DNA from: Phreatobacter stygius
GTDB taxonomy: Bacteria; Pseudomonadota; Alphaproteobacteria; Rhizobiales; Phreatobacteraceae
Direction of reading: 5' to 3'
NCBI RefSeq assembly: GCF_005144885.1
Contig: NZ_CP039690.1
Coordinates: forward strand, 4,539,001 to 4,603,000
DNA length: 64,000 bases
The translations under genes were made by a program, and so were the position numbers. Every line of letters starts with the position of its first letter. The first letter of the stretch is position 1. The notes under the pieces were generated by a model that did no database searches, was not told where the DNA came from, and was given only the letters and a program-made list of their open reading frames with translations. Shown here one piece after another: positions 57,600-64,000 of this stretch.

Positions 57600-58185
57600 A
57601 GCGCGGGTCCACGAACGTGTCGGCCAGAGCGGCGAACCGCCCGTCGGCATAGAGCAGCGGCCGGGCGTCGGCCGCGACGTGGATCGCCGTGATGTCGGCA
57701 ATCACCAGGCCGTGCGACACCGCGCAGATGATCTCGGCGATGTCGCACTCGAAGGCCACCACCGCGTCATCGAGCACGGGCAGGCGGCCAAGCTCGACCT
57801 CACGCCAGCGGCCGAGCATGAAGCGGTCGTCGACAGTCCGGTCGAAGCCGGCGAAGCACTCGGCCAGCGCATGATGGTGCTCGGCCAGCACGTTGACCGC
57901 CAGGCGCCGGGCCCGGTGCATCATCTGGAAGGTCTGGCCGCGCTTGTTGACGCAGGCAAGCAGGCGCGGCGGCTCGGCCGACAGGGAACAGACCGCGGTG
58001 GCGGTGAGGCCGCTTCGCTGCCCGCCGTCGGCGGTGGTGAGGACCATCACGGCGCCCGGCAGCGCGCGCATGCCGGCGCGGAATTCGGCCAGGCCGACCG
58101 CGGATTCCGGTCGCGCGGGATGGAGGCTGTGGCTGAAGGCCGGATCGTCCGCCACCGGGCGGCCGGGGGCGTCCTGCGTGGCCAT
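57583..58185 (-). CDS. Flavin reductase domain protein (HpaC-like)
   Basis: 200 aa. FMN-binding split barrel of the flavin_reduct family: LAEFRAGMRALPGAVMVLTT, GQRSGLTATAVCSLSAEPPR, LLACVNKRGQTFQMMHRARR and NVLAEHHHALAECFAG. Supplies reduced flavin to a monooxygenase, the HpaB-like protein being the obvious partner in the region. ATG 58185 is given; GTG 58197 is in frame. It begins 33 bases after the AhpD-like gene. Confidence 0.92.
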   Translation of the reverse strand: MATQDAPGRPVADDPAFSHSLHPARPESAVGLAEFRAGMRALPGAVMVLTTADGGQRSGLTATAVCSLSAEPPRLLACVNKRGQTFQMMHRARRLAVNVLAEHHHALAECFAGFDRTVDDRFMLGRWREVELGRLPVLDDAVVAFECDIAEIICAVSHGLVIADITAIHVAADARPLLYADGRFAALADTFVDPRYGFQF

Positions 58186-58218
58186 GGTTCGGGTCACGGC
58201 ACGATCTCCTGACGTCGA

Positions 58219-58836
58219 TCAGGCCGCGGGCTCGACGGCGACGTGGTGGCTCGGGTCCCATGGCGTCTTGTCGCTGAGGCCAAAGGTCGCCGCCCAATCG
58301 AGCGTGTGCTGGTCGAGCTCGGTGTGCAGCGTGTCGTTGAAGCGGTTGAGCCAGCCGAACAGTGAGATCACCGCGACGATCTCGACGATCTGCGCGGTGG
58401 AGTAGTGCTGTTTCAGGCGCCCGAAGATCTCATCGGTCGCCGCGTTGGGCACGATCGAGGCGGCCCGGGCGAGATCGAACGCCGCCTTCTCGCCCTGGTC
58501 GAAGAGGTCGCTCTCCTCATAGTCCCAGATCGCGTTGAGCCGGTCTTCGCCGATGCCCCAGCGCGCCGCGCTCTGAATATTGTGGGCCTGGCAGAACTGG
58601 CAGCCGGCGGTCGACGAGGAAATATAGGCAACCAGGAAGCGGAAGCCTCGGTCCAGCGTGCCCTCGTCGCGGATCACCGCCTTCGACAGGTCCATGAAGG
58701 CTTTCAGGATCGGCGGCCGGTGCGCCAGGATCATATAGCTGTTCGGGATATAGCCGTTCGAGCGTTCGATCGTCTGGAAGCGTTCCTGGAATTCGTCTGA
58801 AAGCGTGTTGCGGTCGGCATGACCGAGGCGTGCCAT
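58219..58836 (-). CDS. Carboxymuconolactone decarboxylase/AhpD-like family protein
   Basis: 205 aa all-helical protein. The AhpD-type motif CQFCQAHN (Cys-x2-Cys-x3-His, about 82-89) in SSSTAGCQFCQAHNIQSAAR suggests peroxidase or disulfide relay activity in place of lactone decarboxylation. The second half repeats a CMD-like helix pair (EIFGRLKQHYSTAQIVEIVA). ATG 58836 has AGGAG 9 nt upstream; ATG 58854 is an alternative. Probably first gene of an operon with the flavin reductase and TrxB-like genes. Confidence 0.9.
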   Translation of the reverse strand: MARLGHADRNTLSDEFQERFQTIERSNGYIPNSYMILAHRPPILKAFMDLSKAVIRDEGTLDRGFRFLVAYISSSTAGCQFCQAHNIQSAARWGIGEDRLNAIWDYEESDLFDQGEKAAFDLARAASIVPNAATDEIFGRLKQHYSTAQIVEIVAVISLFGWLNRFNDTLHTELDQHTLDWAATFGLSDKTPWDPSHHVAVEPAA

Positions 58837-58928
58837 GGCGTCGTCTCCTTGCATCGGACCGGACGACCATAGCCCTGTCGCGATATGCCGGGATCATGCG
58901 AAGACGAGCCTCTTACTTACCAAAATTG

Positions 58929-59879
58929 TCATATCAGAGCGAGATCGCCGGCCACTTCGCGGACGATGTCGGCGAAGACCCGCGTGGCCGGGCTCGGCAG
59001 GCGGCCGGCGCGCAGCGACAGGCCGACCTCCGCCGGCTGCAGGCCGAGCTCGGCGGGCACGATGGCGATCAGTCCATGCCCCCGGTAATATTCGGCGATG
59101 TCGCGCGGCAGGAAGGCCAAGAGGTCGGTTGCCGCGATCAGCCGCTGATTGGCCAGCACCGTCACCGATTCCAGCATGGGCTGGGGCGGCGCCAGGCCGC
59201 ATGCGCGGAACGCCGCGTCGATGTCGGCGCGCAGCAGCGTGCTGCGTGGCGGCAGGATCCAGTCGGCGGCCCTGATCTCGGCGGCCGAGACCTGTTGCCG
59301 CCGCGCCAAGGGATGGCCGGGGCGGGCCACCACGCAGGTCGGTTCGTGGTAGAGCAGCTCGGTCGCCACGCCCTCGTCACCGGCAAGACGCGGCAGCCGG
59401 CCCAGCAGAATGTCCAGTTCGCCCGCCCGCAACATGGGCACCAGCACGTCGAACGTGCCCTCGATGATCTGCACCGAGACCTTCGGAAACCGCTCGCGCA
59501 GGATCTTGATGCTGCGCGGCAGCAAGGTCGCGGACGCCGCCAGCAGCGTGCCGACCGCCACCCGCCCTTCGACGCCGCCGGCGAGCGCCAGGAGTTCCTC
59601 ATGCATGTGGCGCAGCTCGGCGAGAATGAGCCGGGCCCGGCGCAGCAGGGCCTCGCCATAGAGCGTCGGCGTCACGCCGCGGCGCGTCCGGTCGAACAGC
59701 ACGACGCCGAGAATGGCTTCGACCTCCTTCAGCATCCGGGTCGCCGCGGGTTGGCTCAGGTTGGTCGCCTCGGCGGCGGCCGCGATGCTCCGGCGTTCAT
59801 CGACGGCCACCACGAATTCAAGCTGGTGCAGTTTGAGACGCGCCTCGCGCAGGCGGCGGACAGCAGGTTCTTTTGTCAT
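58929..59879 (-). CDS. LysR-family transcriptional regulator
   Basis: 316 aa. HTH LKLHQLEFVVAVDERRSIAA then AAEATNLSQPAATRMLKEVE (about 15-55) resembles the GalB/PcaQ-type LysR subgroup that controls aromatic acid catabolism. Effector domain from about 105 (GRVAVGTLLAASATLLPRSI). ATG 59879 is preferred over an open frame to 59927. It lies 92 bases upstream of the AhpD-like gene on the same strand. Confidence 0.93.
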   Translation of the reverse strand: MTKEPAVRRLREARLKLHQLEFVVAVDERRSIAAAAEATNLSQPAATRMLKEVEAILGVVLFDRTRRGVTPTLYGEALLRRARLILAELRHMHEELLALAGGVEGRVAVGTLLAASATLLPRSIKILRERFPKVSVQIIEGTFDVLVPMLRAGELDILLGRLPRLAGDEGVATELLYHEPTCVVARPGHPLARRQQVSAAEIRAADWILPPRSTLLRADIDAAFRACGLAPPQPMLESVTVLANQRLIAATDLLAFLPRDIAEYYRGHGLIAIVPAELGLQPAEVGLSLRAGRLPSPATRVFADIVREVAGDLALI

Positions 59880-60276
59880 GGTCGCAAAGTTCCGCGCTGC
59901 GTTCCGCCAACCTTGTTCTGGCAACACGCCTATGTGGCGCCGAAGGAGAAAGAGCTCCGGCAGATCGTCGCGTCGAACCCGACGCGGTCTGTGGTGTCGG
60001 CCCGCCCCACCTCGGCCTCAGGACACTGATCGCTGGGGCGGCAAGAAACAAGCCCGAGGGCCCTGCAGGTCGCGGGGTGCGAACAGACGACGCGCCGCCT
60101 GCCTAATGTGCCGGCGGATGGCTTCGCCGCGCGGCGGAGCCTGTGATGCCCCGCCGGACGCGGCGGCGATCGGTGAGGCCTCTGGCGGTGTCGTCATGGC
60201 GGCGAACTCGCCGGCCTCCGCTCCGATCGCACTGTTGCGACCGGTCGACCGGCGCAGGGCATGATGGGCCGAAAGC
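59880..60276. other. Intergenic region without recognised gene
   Basis: About 400 bases between a LysR gene and the crotonase genes, all on the minus strand. Short overlapping frames here have no family-like pattern or ribosome binding site. It should contain the LysR promoter and the end of the crotonase transcript; no clear terminator was found. Confidence 0.4.
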
Positions 60277-61062
60277 TCAGGTCCCGGTGAAACGGGCAGG
60301 GCGCTTGTCGCGGAAAGCCGCGACCCCTTCCTTGAAATCGGCGGTGCGGCCGGCTTCGGCCTGCATGTTGCGTTCGGCCTGAAGCGAGGTTTCGAAATCG
60401 GCGCTGGTCGCAAGCCAGGCCGATTTCCGGATCAGCCCGAGCGCCACCGTCGGGCCCTCGGCCATGTCGCGGGCGAGCGCGAGCGCCGTGTCCTCCACCA
60501 TGTCGTCCCTGACCACCCGGTTGATCAGGCCCCAGGCGAGCGCCTTGTCAGCCGGGATCTTTTCGCCGAGCAGCATCATCTCCATGGCCCGGACCCGGCC
60601 GACCGCCTTGACCAGGAGATAGGTCGAGCCGCCGTCGGGGACGAGGCCGATGCGCCGGAAGGCCTGCAGGAAATAAGCACTCTCGCCGGCGACGATCAGG
60701 TCGGCGGCAAGTGCCAGCGAACAGCCGACACCGGCGGCGGCGCCGCGCACAGCGGCGATCCAGGGAATGTTGAGATCGCGCAGCGCGACCATCAGCGGAT
60801 TGATATGGCTCTCGAGGATGGCGCCGGCATCGCGTTCGGAGCCGGCCTGCTCGCCGACCATGCCGCCGGTCAGGTTGGCTCCGGAACTGAAGGCGCGCGC
60901 CGAGCCGGCGAGGACCAGCACCCGGGCGGATCTTGCGGCCTCGGCGACCGCCGCTCGCATGGCCTCGACCATCTCGACGGAGAGCGCGTTCATCGAGGCG
61001 GGGTCATTCAATCGCAGGATCGCGACCGAACCGGACAGTGATACGTCGATCTTGCTGGACAT
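60277..61062 (-). CDS. Enoyl-CoA hydratase/isomerase family protein (PaaG-like)
   Basis: 261 aa crotonase fold. The oxyanion-hole segments are ARAFSSGANLTGGMVG and AAVRGAAAGVGCSLALAADL; the acidic residue in FRRIGLVPDGGSTYLLVKAV matches the Asp of PaaG-type isomerases. The hydratase Glu position reads Cys-Ser, so isomerase or ring-modifying activity is more likely than hydration. It is the last of two crotonase genes, 47 bases after the other. Confidence 0.9.
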   Translation of the reverse strand: MSSKIDVSLSGSVAILRLNDPASMNALSVEMVEAMRAAVAEAARSARVLVLAGSARAFSSGANLTGGMVGEQAGSERDAGAILESHINPLMVALRDLNIPWIAAVRGAAAGVGCSLALAADLIVAGESAYFLQAFRRIGLVPDGGSTYLLVKAVGRVRAMEMMLLGEKIPADKALAWGLINRVVRDDMVEDTALALARDMAEGPTVALGLIRKSAWLATSADFETSLQAERNMQAEAGRTADFKEGVAAFRDKRPARFTGT

Positions 61063-61109
61063 GTCGGGGTCTCCGGCCTGCGGTCCGGGTAGGGCCCGGA
61101 TCCGCTTGT

Positions 61110-61886
61110 CTACTGGCTGCGGCCGCGCGCCTGCACATTGGCGCGCCTGGCTTCGAGTTCACTCGCCGATACCGCGCCGTTGTGGTGGCGCGAGCGCTCC
61201 TGTTCGAGCGCCATGGCCTCGCCATAGGGCAGGGCGAAGCCGTCATCGATCAATCGCTTGTAGTCGCTGAGGAACGCCGCCGGCACCTGCGCCATCTCGC
61301 CGGCAAGCTTCAGCGCCGCCGGCATGAGGTCGCCGGGCTCGACCACGCGATTGACCAGTCCCCAGTCGCAGGCCGTCCGGGCATCGATGAAATTGCCGGT
61401 AAAGGAGATTTCCTTGGCGCGGTAGACGCCGACGAGGCGCGGCAGTTTCTGCGAAAGGCCCCAGCCGGGGATCACGCCGACGCGGCCATGGGTATCGGCG
61501 AAGCGTGCGCTGGTCGAGGCGATCAGTACGTCGCAGGCGAGCGCGAGCTCGAACCCGCCGGTGATCGCGACACCGTTGATGGCGGCAATGACCGGTTTCG
61601 GGCAGGTCTCGATCGCCCTGACCGGGTTCTCCTCGACGGAGGCGCTATCGACCGCGCCGAGGGTCGAGGCGTCGGTGCCGAGCTCCTTCAGGTCGAGGCC
61701 GGCCGAGAAGGCGCGCTCGCCGGCACCGGTGACAATGATCGCGCGCACCGTGTCGTCGCGGCCTAGCGCGCTGACATTGCGCGCGATCGCCTGCATCAGG
61801 CTACCCGACAGGGCATTCATCGCCTGCGGCCGGTTGAGCGTGAGAACCGCCGTCGAGCCACGTCGTTCGATGTCGAGTTCACTCAT
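61110..61886 (-). CDS. Enoyl-CoA hydratase family protein
   Basis: 258 aa crotonase. ERAFSAGLDLKELGTD and NGVAITGGFELALACDVLIA (first catalytic Glu in GGFEL) are present; the second position falls in FADTHGRVGVIPGWGLSQKL, where a Gly-rich loop lacks the usual Glu. Forms a minus-strand pair with the PaaG-like gene, probably for beta-oxidation-like degradation of a CoA thioester. Confidence 0.92.
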   Translation of the reverse strand: MSELDIERRGSTAVLTLNRPQAMNALSGSLMQAIARNVSALGRDDTVRAIIVTGAGERAFSAGLDLKELGTDASTLGAVDSASVEENPVRAIETCPKPVIAAINGVAITGGFELALACDVLIASTSARFADTHGRVGVIPGWGLSQKLPRLVGVYRAKEISFTGNFIDARTACDWGLVNRVVEPGDLMPAALKLAGEMAQVPAAFLSDYKRLIDDGFALPYGEAMALEQERSRHHNGAVSASELEARRANVQARGRSQ

Positions 61887-62155
61887 CGGCGGCCTCCTTC
61901 AAAGGATCGGTCCGGGCCGGTCATGCTCGGCCGGAGTCCATCATGGGCGCGTTTCGCGACCTCGTATCCGATCAGCGCAGATTATTGCAGGCGACGCATC
62001 TCCGCACTTCGACCGAGGCGAAGCGCGGTGGACAGGCGATTCGAGCAATGGTCTAATTTTTCGGTTCTGCGGTCATGCCACGACCTCCGGCGACCTGCCG
62101 CAACGATCCGGAATGCCCGACCATCCCTCGATGTCACCGAGCCTGCGGAGCTGCG

Positions 62156-62938
62156 ATGGCCCATCTGTTCGATCTGTCCAACCGTGTGGCTGTCGTCACC
62201 GGCGGCAACGGCGGCATCGGCCTGGGCATGGCCGAGGCCCTGGCGGGTGCTGGCTGCGCCCTGTCCGTCTGGGGCCGGAATGCCGCGAAGAACGCGGCCG
62301 CCGTCGACCGGCTCACCCGGCTGGGAGCCAGGGCCGAGGCTCAGGTCTGCGACGTCACCAGCGGTGATTCCGTGGAAGCGGCCTTCGCCGCGACGCTTGC
62401 CCGGTTCGGTCGCGTCGACGGCCTGTTCGCCAATGCCGGCGTGACCGGGGCGAACCCGGGTCCGTTTATCGACCGCAAGGCGGACGATTGGAAAGGGGTG
62501 ATGGCGGCCAATCTGGACGGCGTGGTGAAGACATTTCAGGTCGCGGCACGGCACATGATCGAACGGGCCAGGGCGGGCGACCCGTTCGGCCGCCTGATCG
62601 CGACGTCGAGCGTCGCCTCGATCGAGGGCGCTGCCTATAACGAGCATTACGGCGCCGCCAAGGGAGCGGTGAATTCGCTTGTCCGCGCCCTTGCCGTGGA
62701 ACTGGCGCGCCACGGCATCACCGTCAATACGATCCTTCCCGGCTGGATCGAAACCGACATGACCGCTAGTGCTCTCCAGAACGAAAAATTCCTCAGCAAT
62801 GTCACGCCGCGCATTCCGATGCGGCGGTTCGGTCAGCCGGCCGATTTCGGCGGCATTGCGCTCTATCTGATGAGCACCGCCTCGGCCTATCACACCGGCC
62901 AGGCCCTGGTGATCGACGGCGGTTACAGCATCTACTGA
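62156..62938 (+). CDS. Short-chain dehydrogenase/reductase
   Basis: 260 aa Rossmann oxidoreductase. Cofactor motif VAVVTGGNGGIGLGMAEAL (TGxxxGxG, about 13-20), LFANAGVTG, catalytic Ser in LIATSSVASIEG, and the Tyr-x-x-x-Lys pair in NEHYGAAKGAVNSLV. C-terminal TGQALVIDGGYSIY is standard. ATG 62156 has GGAG 5 nt upstream; the frame is open to 62075. Divergent from the crotonase pair. Confidence 0.94.
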   Translation: MAHLFDLSNRVAVVTGGNGGIGLGMAEALAGAGCALSVWGRNAAKNAAAVDRLTRLGARAEAQVCDVTSGDSVEAAFAATLARFGRVDGLFANAGVTGANPGPFIDRKADDWKGVMAANLDGVVKTFQVAARHMIERARAGDPFGRLIATSSVASIEGAAYNEHYGAAKGAVNSLVRALAVELARHGITVNTILPGWIETDMTASALQNEKFLSNVTPRIPMRRFGQPADFGGIALYLMSTASAYHTGQALVIDGGYSIY

Positions 62939-62986
62939 CGCCGCAATGCCGGGACTTGGCCGCGCATGGCGGATCGGTGGCGGAAC

Positions 62987-63012
62987 GGGGCCGACGCTCT
63001 CGCGCCGGCCCC
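62987..63012. terminator. Possible shared hairpin between SDR and binding-protein genes
   Basis: GGGGCCG (62987-62993) and CGGCCCC (63006-63012) form a perfect 7-bp stem with a 12-base loop in the convergent gap. No T tract. Confidence 0.4.
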
Positions 63013-63035
63013 TTCGTCTGTCGCCGACGCGCGGC

Positions 63036-64000
63036 TCAGCGCCGCATGAGCGGGCATTCGCTCTGCTGCTCCGGAGTGAAGGCCTGCTCGCCCGGCACGC
63101 GGCTGATCAGGGTCAGGAGGTCGTCGGGATTGCGCATCTGGCCTGGCGCCTTGGCCTCGGCATAAAAGACGTCGCGCATCAGCCGGCCATCGGCGCGGAT
63201 GCGCGCGCCGCGCGTGAAGAAATCCTCCACCGGGGTCGCCCGCATTTTGGCCAGCACGGCGGCGGTGTCGCGGGTGCCGGCGGCCTGGACCGATTTCAGA
63301 TAGTGCAGCACCGCGCTGTAGACATTGGCCTGCGGATCGGTCGGCAGGCGTCCGGTCGCTTGCTTGAAGCGGTCGGCCCAACGCTGGGTCGCTTCGTTTT
63401 CGCCCCAATAGAAGCTGAGCACCAGCGGCATGCCGGCCGCCACCTGGCTGCCGACGGCCGTGATGTCGACCGTGGTCATCGAGAACGGCACGAAGCGCTG
63501 GCCTGCGGCCCGGATGCCGAATTCGTCGGCCTGTTTCATCGCGTTGATCATGTCGGCGCCACCGCCGACGAAGCCGATATTCTTTGCGCCCGAGCTCTGC
63601 GCGCGCAGCAGGAAGGAGGAGAAGTCGGGCGAGCCGATCGGGAAACGCACGGCGCCGAGCACGGTGCCGCCGGCTGCCTTGATCATGCGGCTGGCATCAG
63701 CCTCGATGCTGTGGCCGGCGGTATAGTCGACGGTGATGAAGAACCACGAGGTCGGAGCCGATCCGGCTGAGCCGCGCACCGTCAGGTTGGAGACGACATA
63801 GCCGTCATTGGCCCATTGCATGCCATTGGCGGAACATTGCTTGCCACCGATCAGCGCGCTGCTGGCCATCGACACGACAAGCAGCTTGTTCTTGTCTTCG
63901 GCGATCCGCTGCACCGCCAGCGATACGCCCGAACTGTAGATGTCGAAGATCGCGTCGACGCCCTGCACGTCGAACCATTCACGCGCGATGGTCGAGCCGA
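63036..64000 (-). CDS. ABC transporter substrate-binding protein (Peripla_BP_6), 5' end beyond the window
   Basis: Partial LivK-like receptor; the visible part is the C-terminal about 320 residues, and the frame continues open to the window end with AREWFDVQGVDAIFDI upstream of the first internal start codon. Family features: VQRIAEDKNKLLVVSMASSA, SWFFITVDYTAGHSIEADAS, and FYWGENEATQRWADRFKQAT. Probably the receptor of another Liv-type importer encoded to the right. Confidence 0.92.
   Translation of the reverse strand, partial: GSTIAREWFDVQGVDAIFDIYSSGVSLAVQRIAEDKNKLLVVSMASSALIGGKQCSANGMQWANDGYVVSNLTVRGSAGSAPTSWFFITVDYTAGHSIEADASRMIKAAGGTVLGAVRFPIGSPDFSSFLLRAQSSGAKNIGFVGGGADMINAMKQADEFGIRAAGQRFVPFSMTTVDITAVGSQVAAGMPLVLSFYWGENEATQRWADRFKQATGRLPTDPQANVYSAVLHYLKSVQAAGTRDTAAVLAKMRATPVEDFFTRGARIRADGRLMRDVFYAEAKAPGQMRNPDDLLTLISRVPGEQAFTPEQQSECPLMRR

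Overview
The window reads as chromosome of a high-GC alphaproteobacterium, most likely of the order Hyphomicrobiales (Rhizobiales). The block degP - OmpR-type response regulator - sensor kinase - glnE - PleC-like kinase - pepN is typical of that order, as are System I cytochrome c maturation genes and many Liv/Dpp/Bug-type uptake systems. Genus cannot be assigned from the sequence alone. No rRNA, tRNA or CRISPR array was seen.

Layout. 1-2.5 kb: end of a cytochrome c maturation operon (ccmF, ccmH). 2.6-8.3 kb: an accessory island between ccmH and degP. It holds a broken phage minor-tail gene split by an IS3-family element (2796-5666), which is itself split by an IS30-family element (3863-5319). 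Next to it lies a two-gene macro-domain / DarT-like ADP-ribosyltransferase module (5802-7693), followed by an AT-rich gap. 8.3-24.2 kb: core genes (degP, two-component pair, glnE, pleC-like, pepN, a cation diffusion facilitator, a secreted protein of unknown function, an alpha/beta hydrolase). 24.3-29.5 kb: D-aminoacylase, orphan Bug receptor, MaoC-fold protein, IclR regulator, and a periplasmic hypothetical.

29.5-39.3 kb: a minus-strand run of amidase, family-5 ABC importer (SBP, two permeases, fused double ATPase), adenine deaminase and an MFS exporter. This suggests uptake and deamidation/deamination of N-containing compounds. 39.4-43.5 kb: an ECF sigma factor overlapping a tiny DUF2892 membrane protein, ybaK, and a DUF2855 protein divergent from a LysR gene with a palindromic site at its start. 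43.1-59.9 kb: a catabolic region with three regulators. A probable long minus-strand operon (CoxL-like molybdenum hydroxylase, DapA-like lyase, livKHMGF, thioredoxin) is followed by 3-hydroxyanthranilate 3,4-dioxygenase divergent from a LysR gene. Then come an HpaB-like flavin monooxygenase divergent from an AraC-type regulator, and an AhpD-like / flavin reductase / TrxB-like operon behind another LysR gene. 60.3-64 kb: two crotonase-fold enzymes, an SDR, and a Liv-type binding protein cut by the window end.

Most notable are: (i) the DarTG-like pair in antitoxin-first order with extra C-terminal domains, inside an IS/phage-scarred island; (ii) an ~87-bp promoter/operator element present twice (51839-51925 and 52860-52947), which links one LysR regulator to both the dioxygenase gene and the molybdenum-hydroxylase/liv operon; (iii) three 14-bp tandem repeats in the HpaB/AraC intergenic region; (iv) four GANTC sites in 54 bp upstream of the PleC-like kinase. 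Long ORFs opposite glnE, pleC, pepN, the ABC genes and others are high-GC shadows and were left out.
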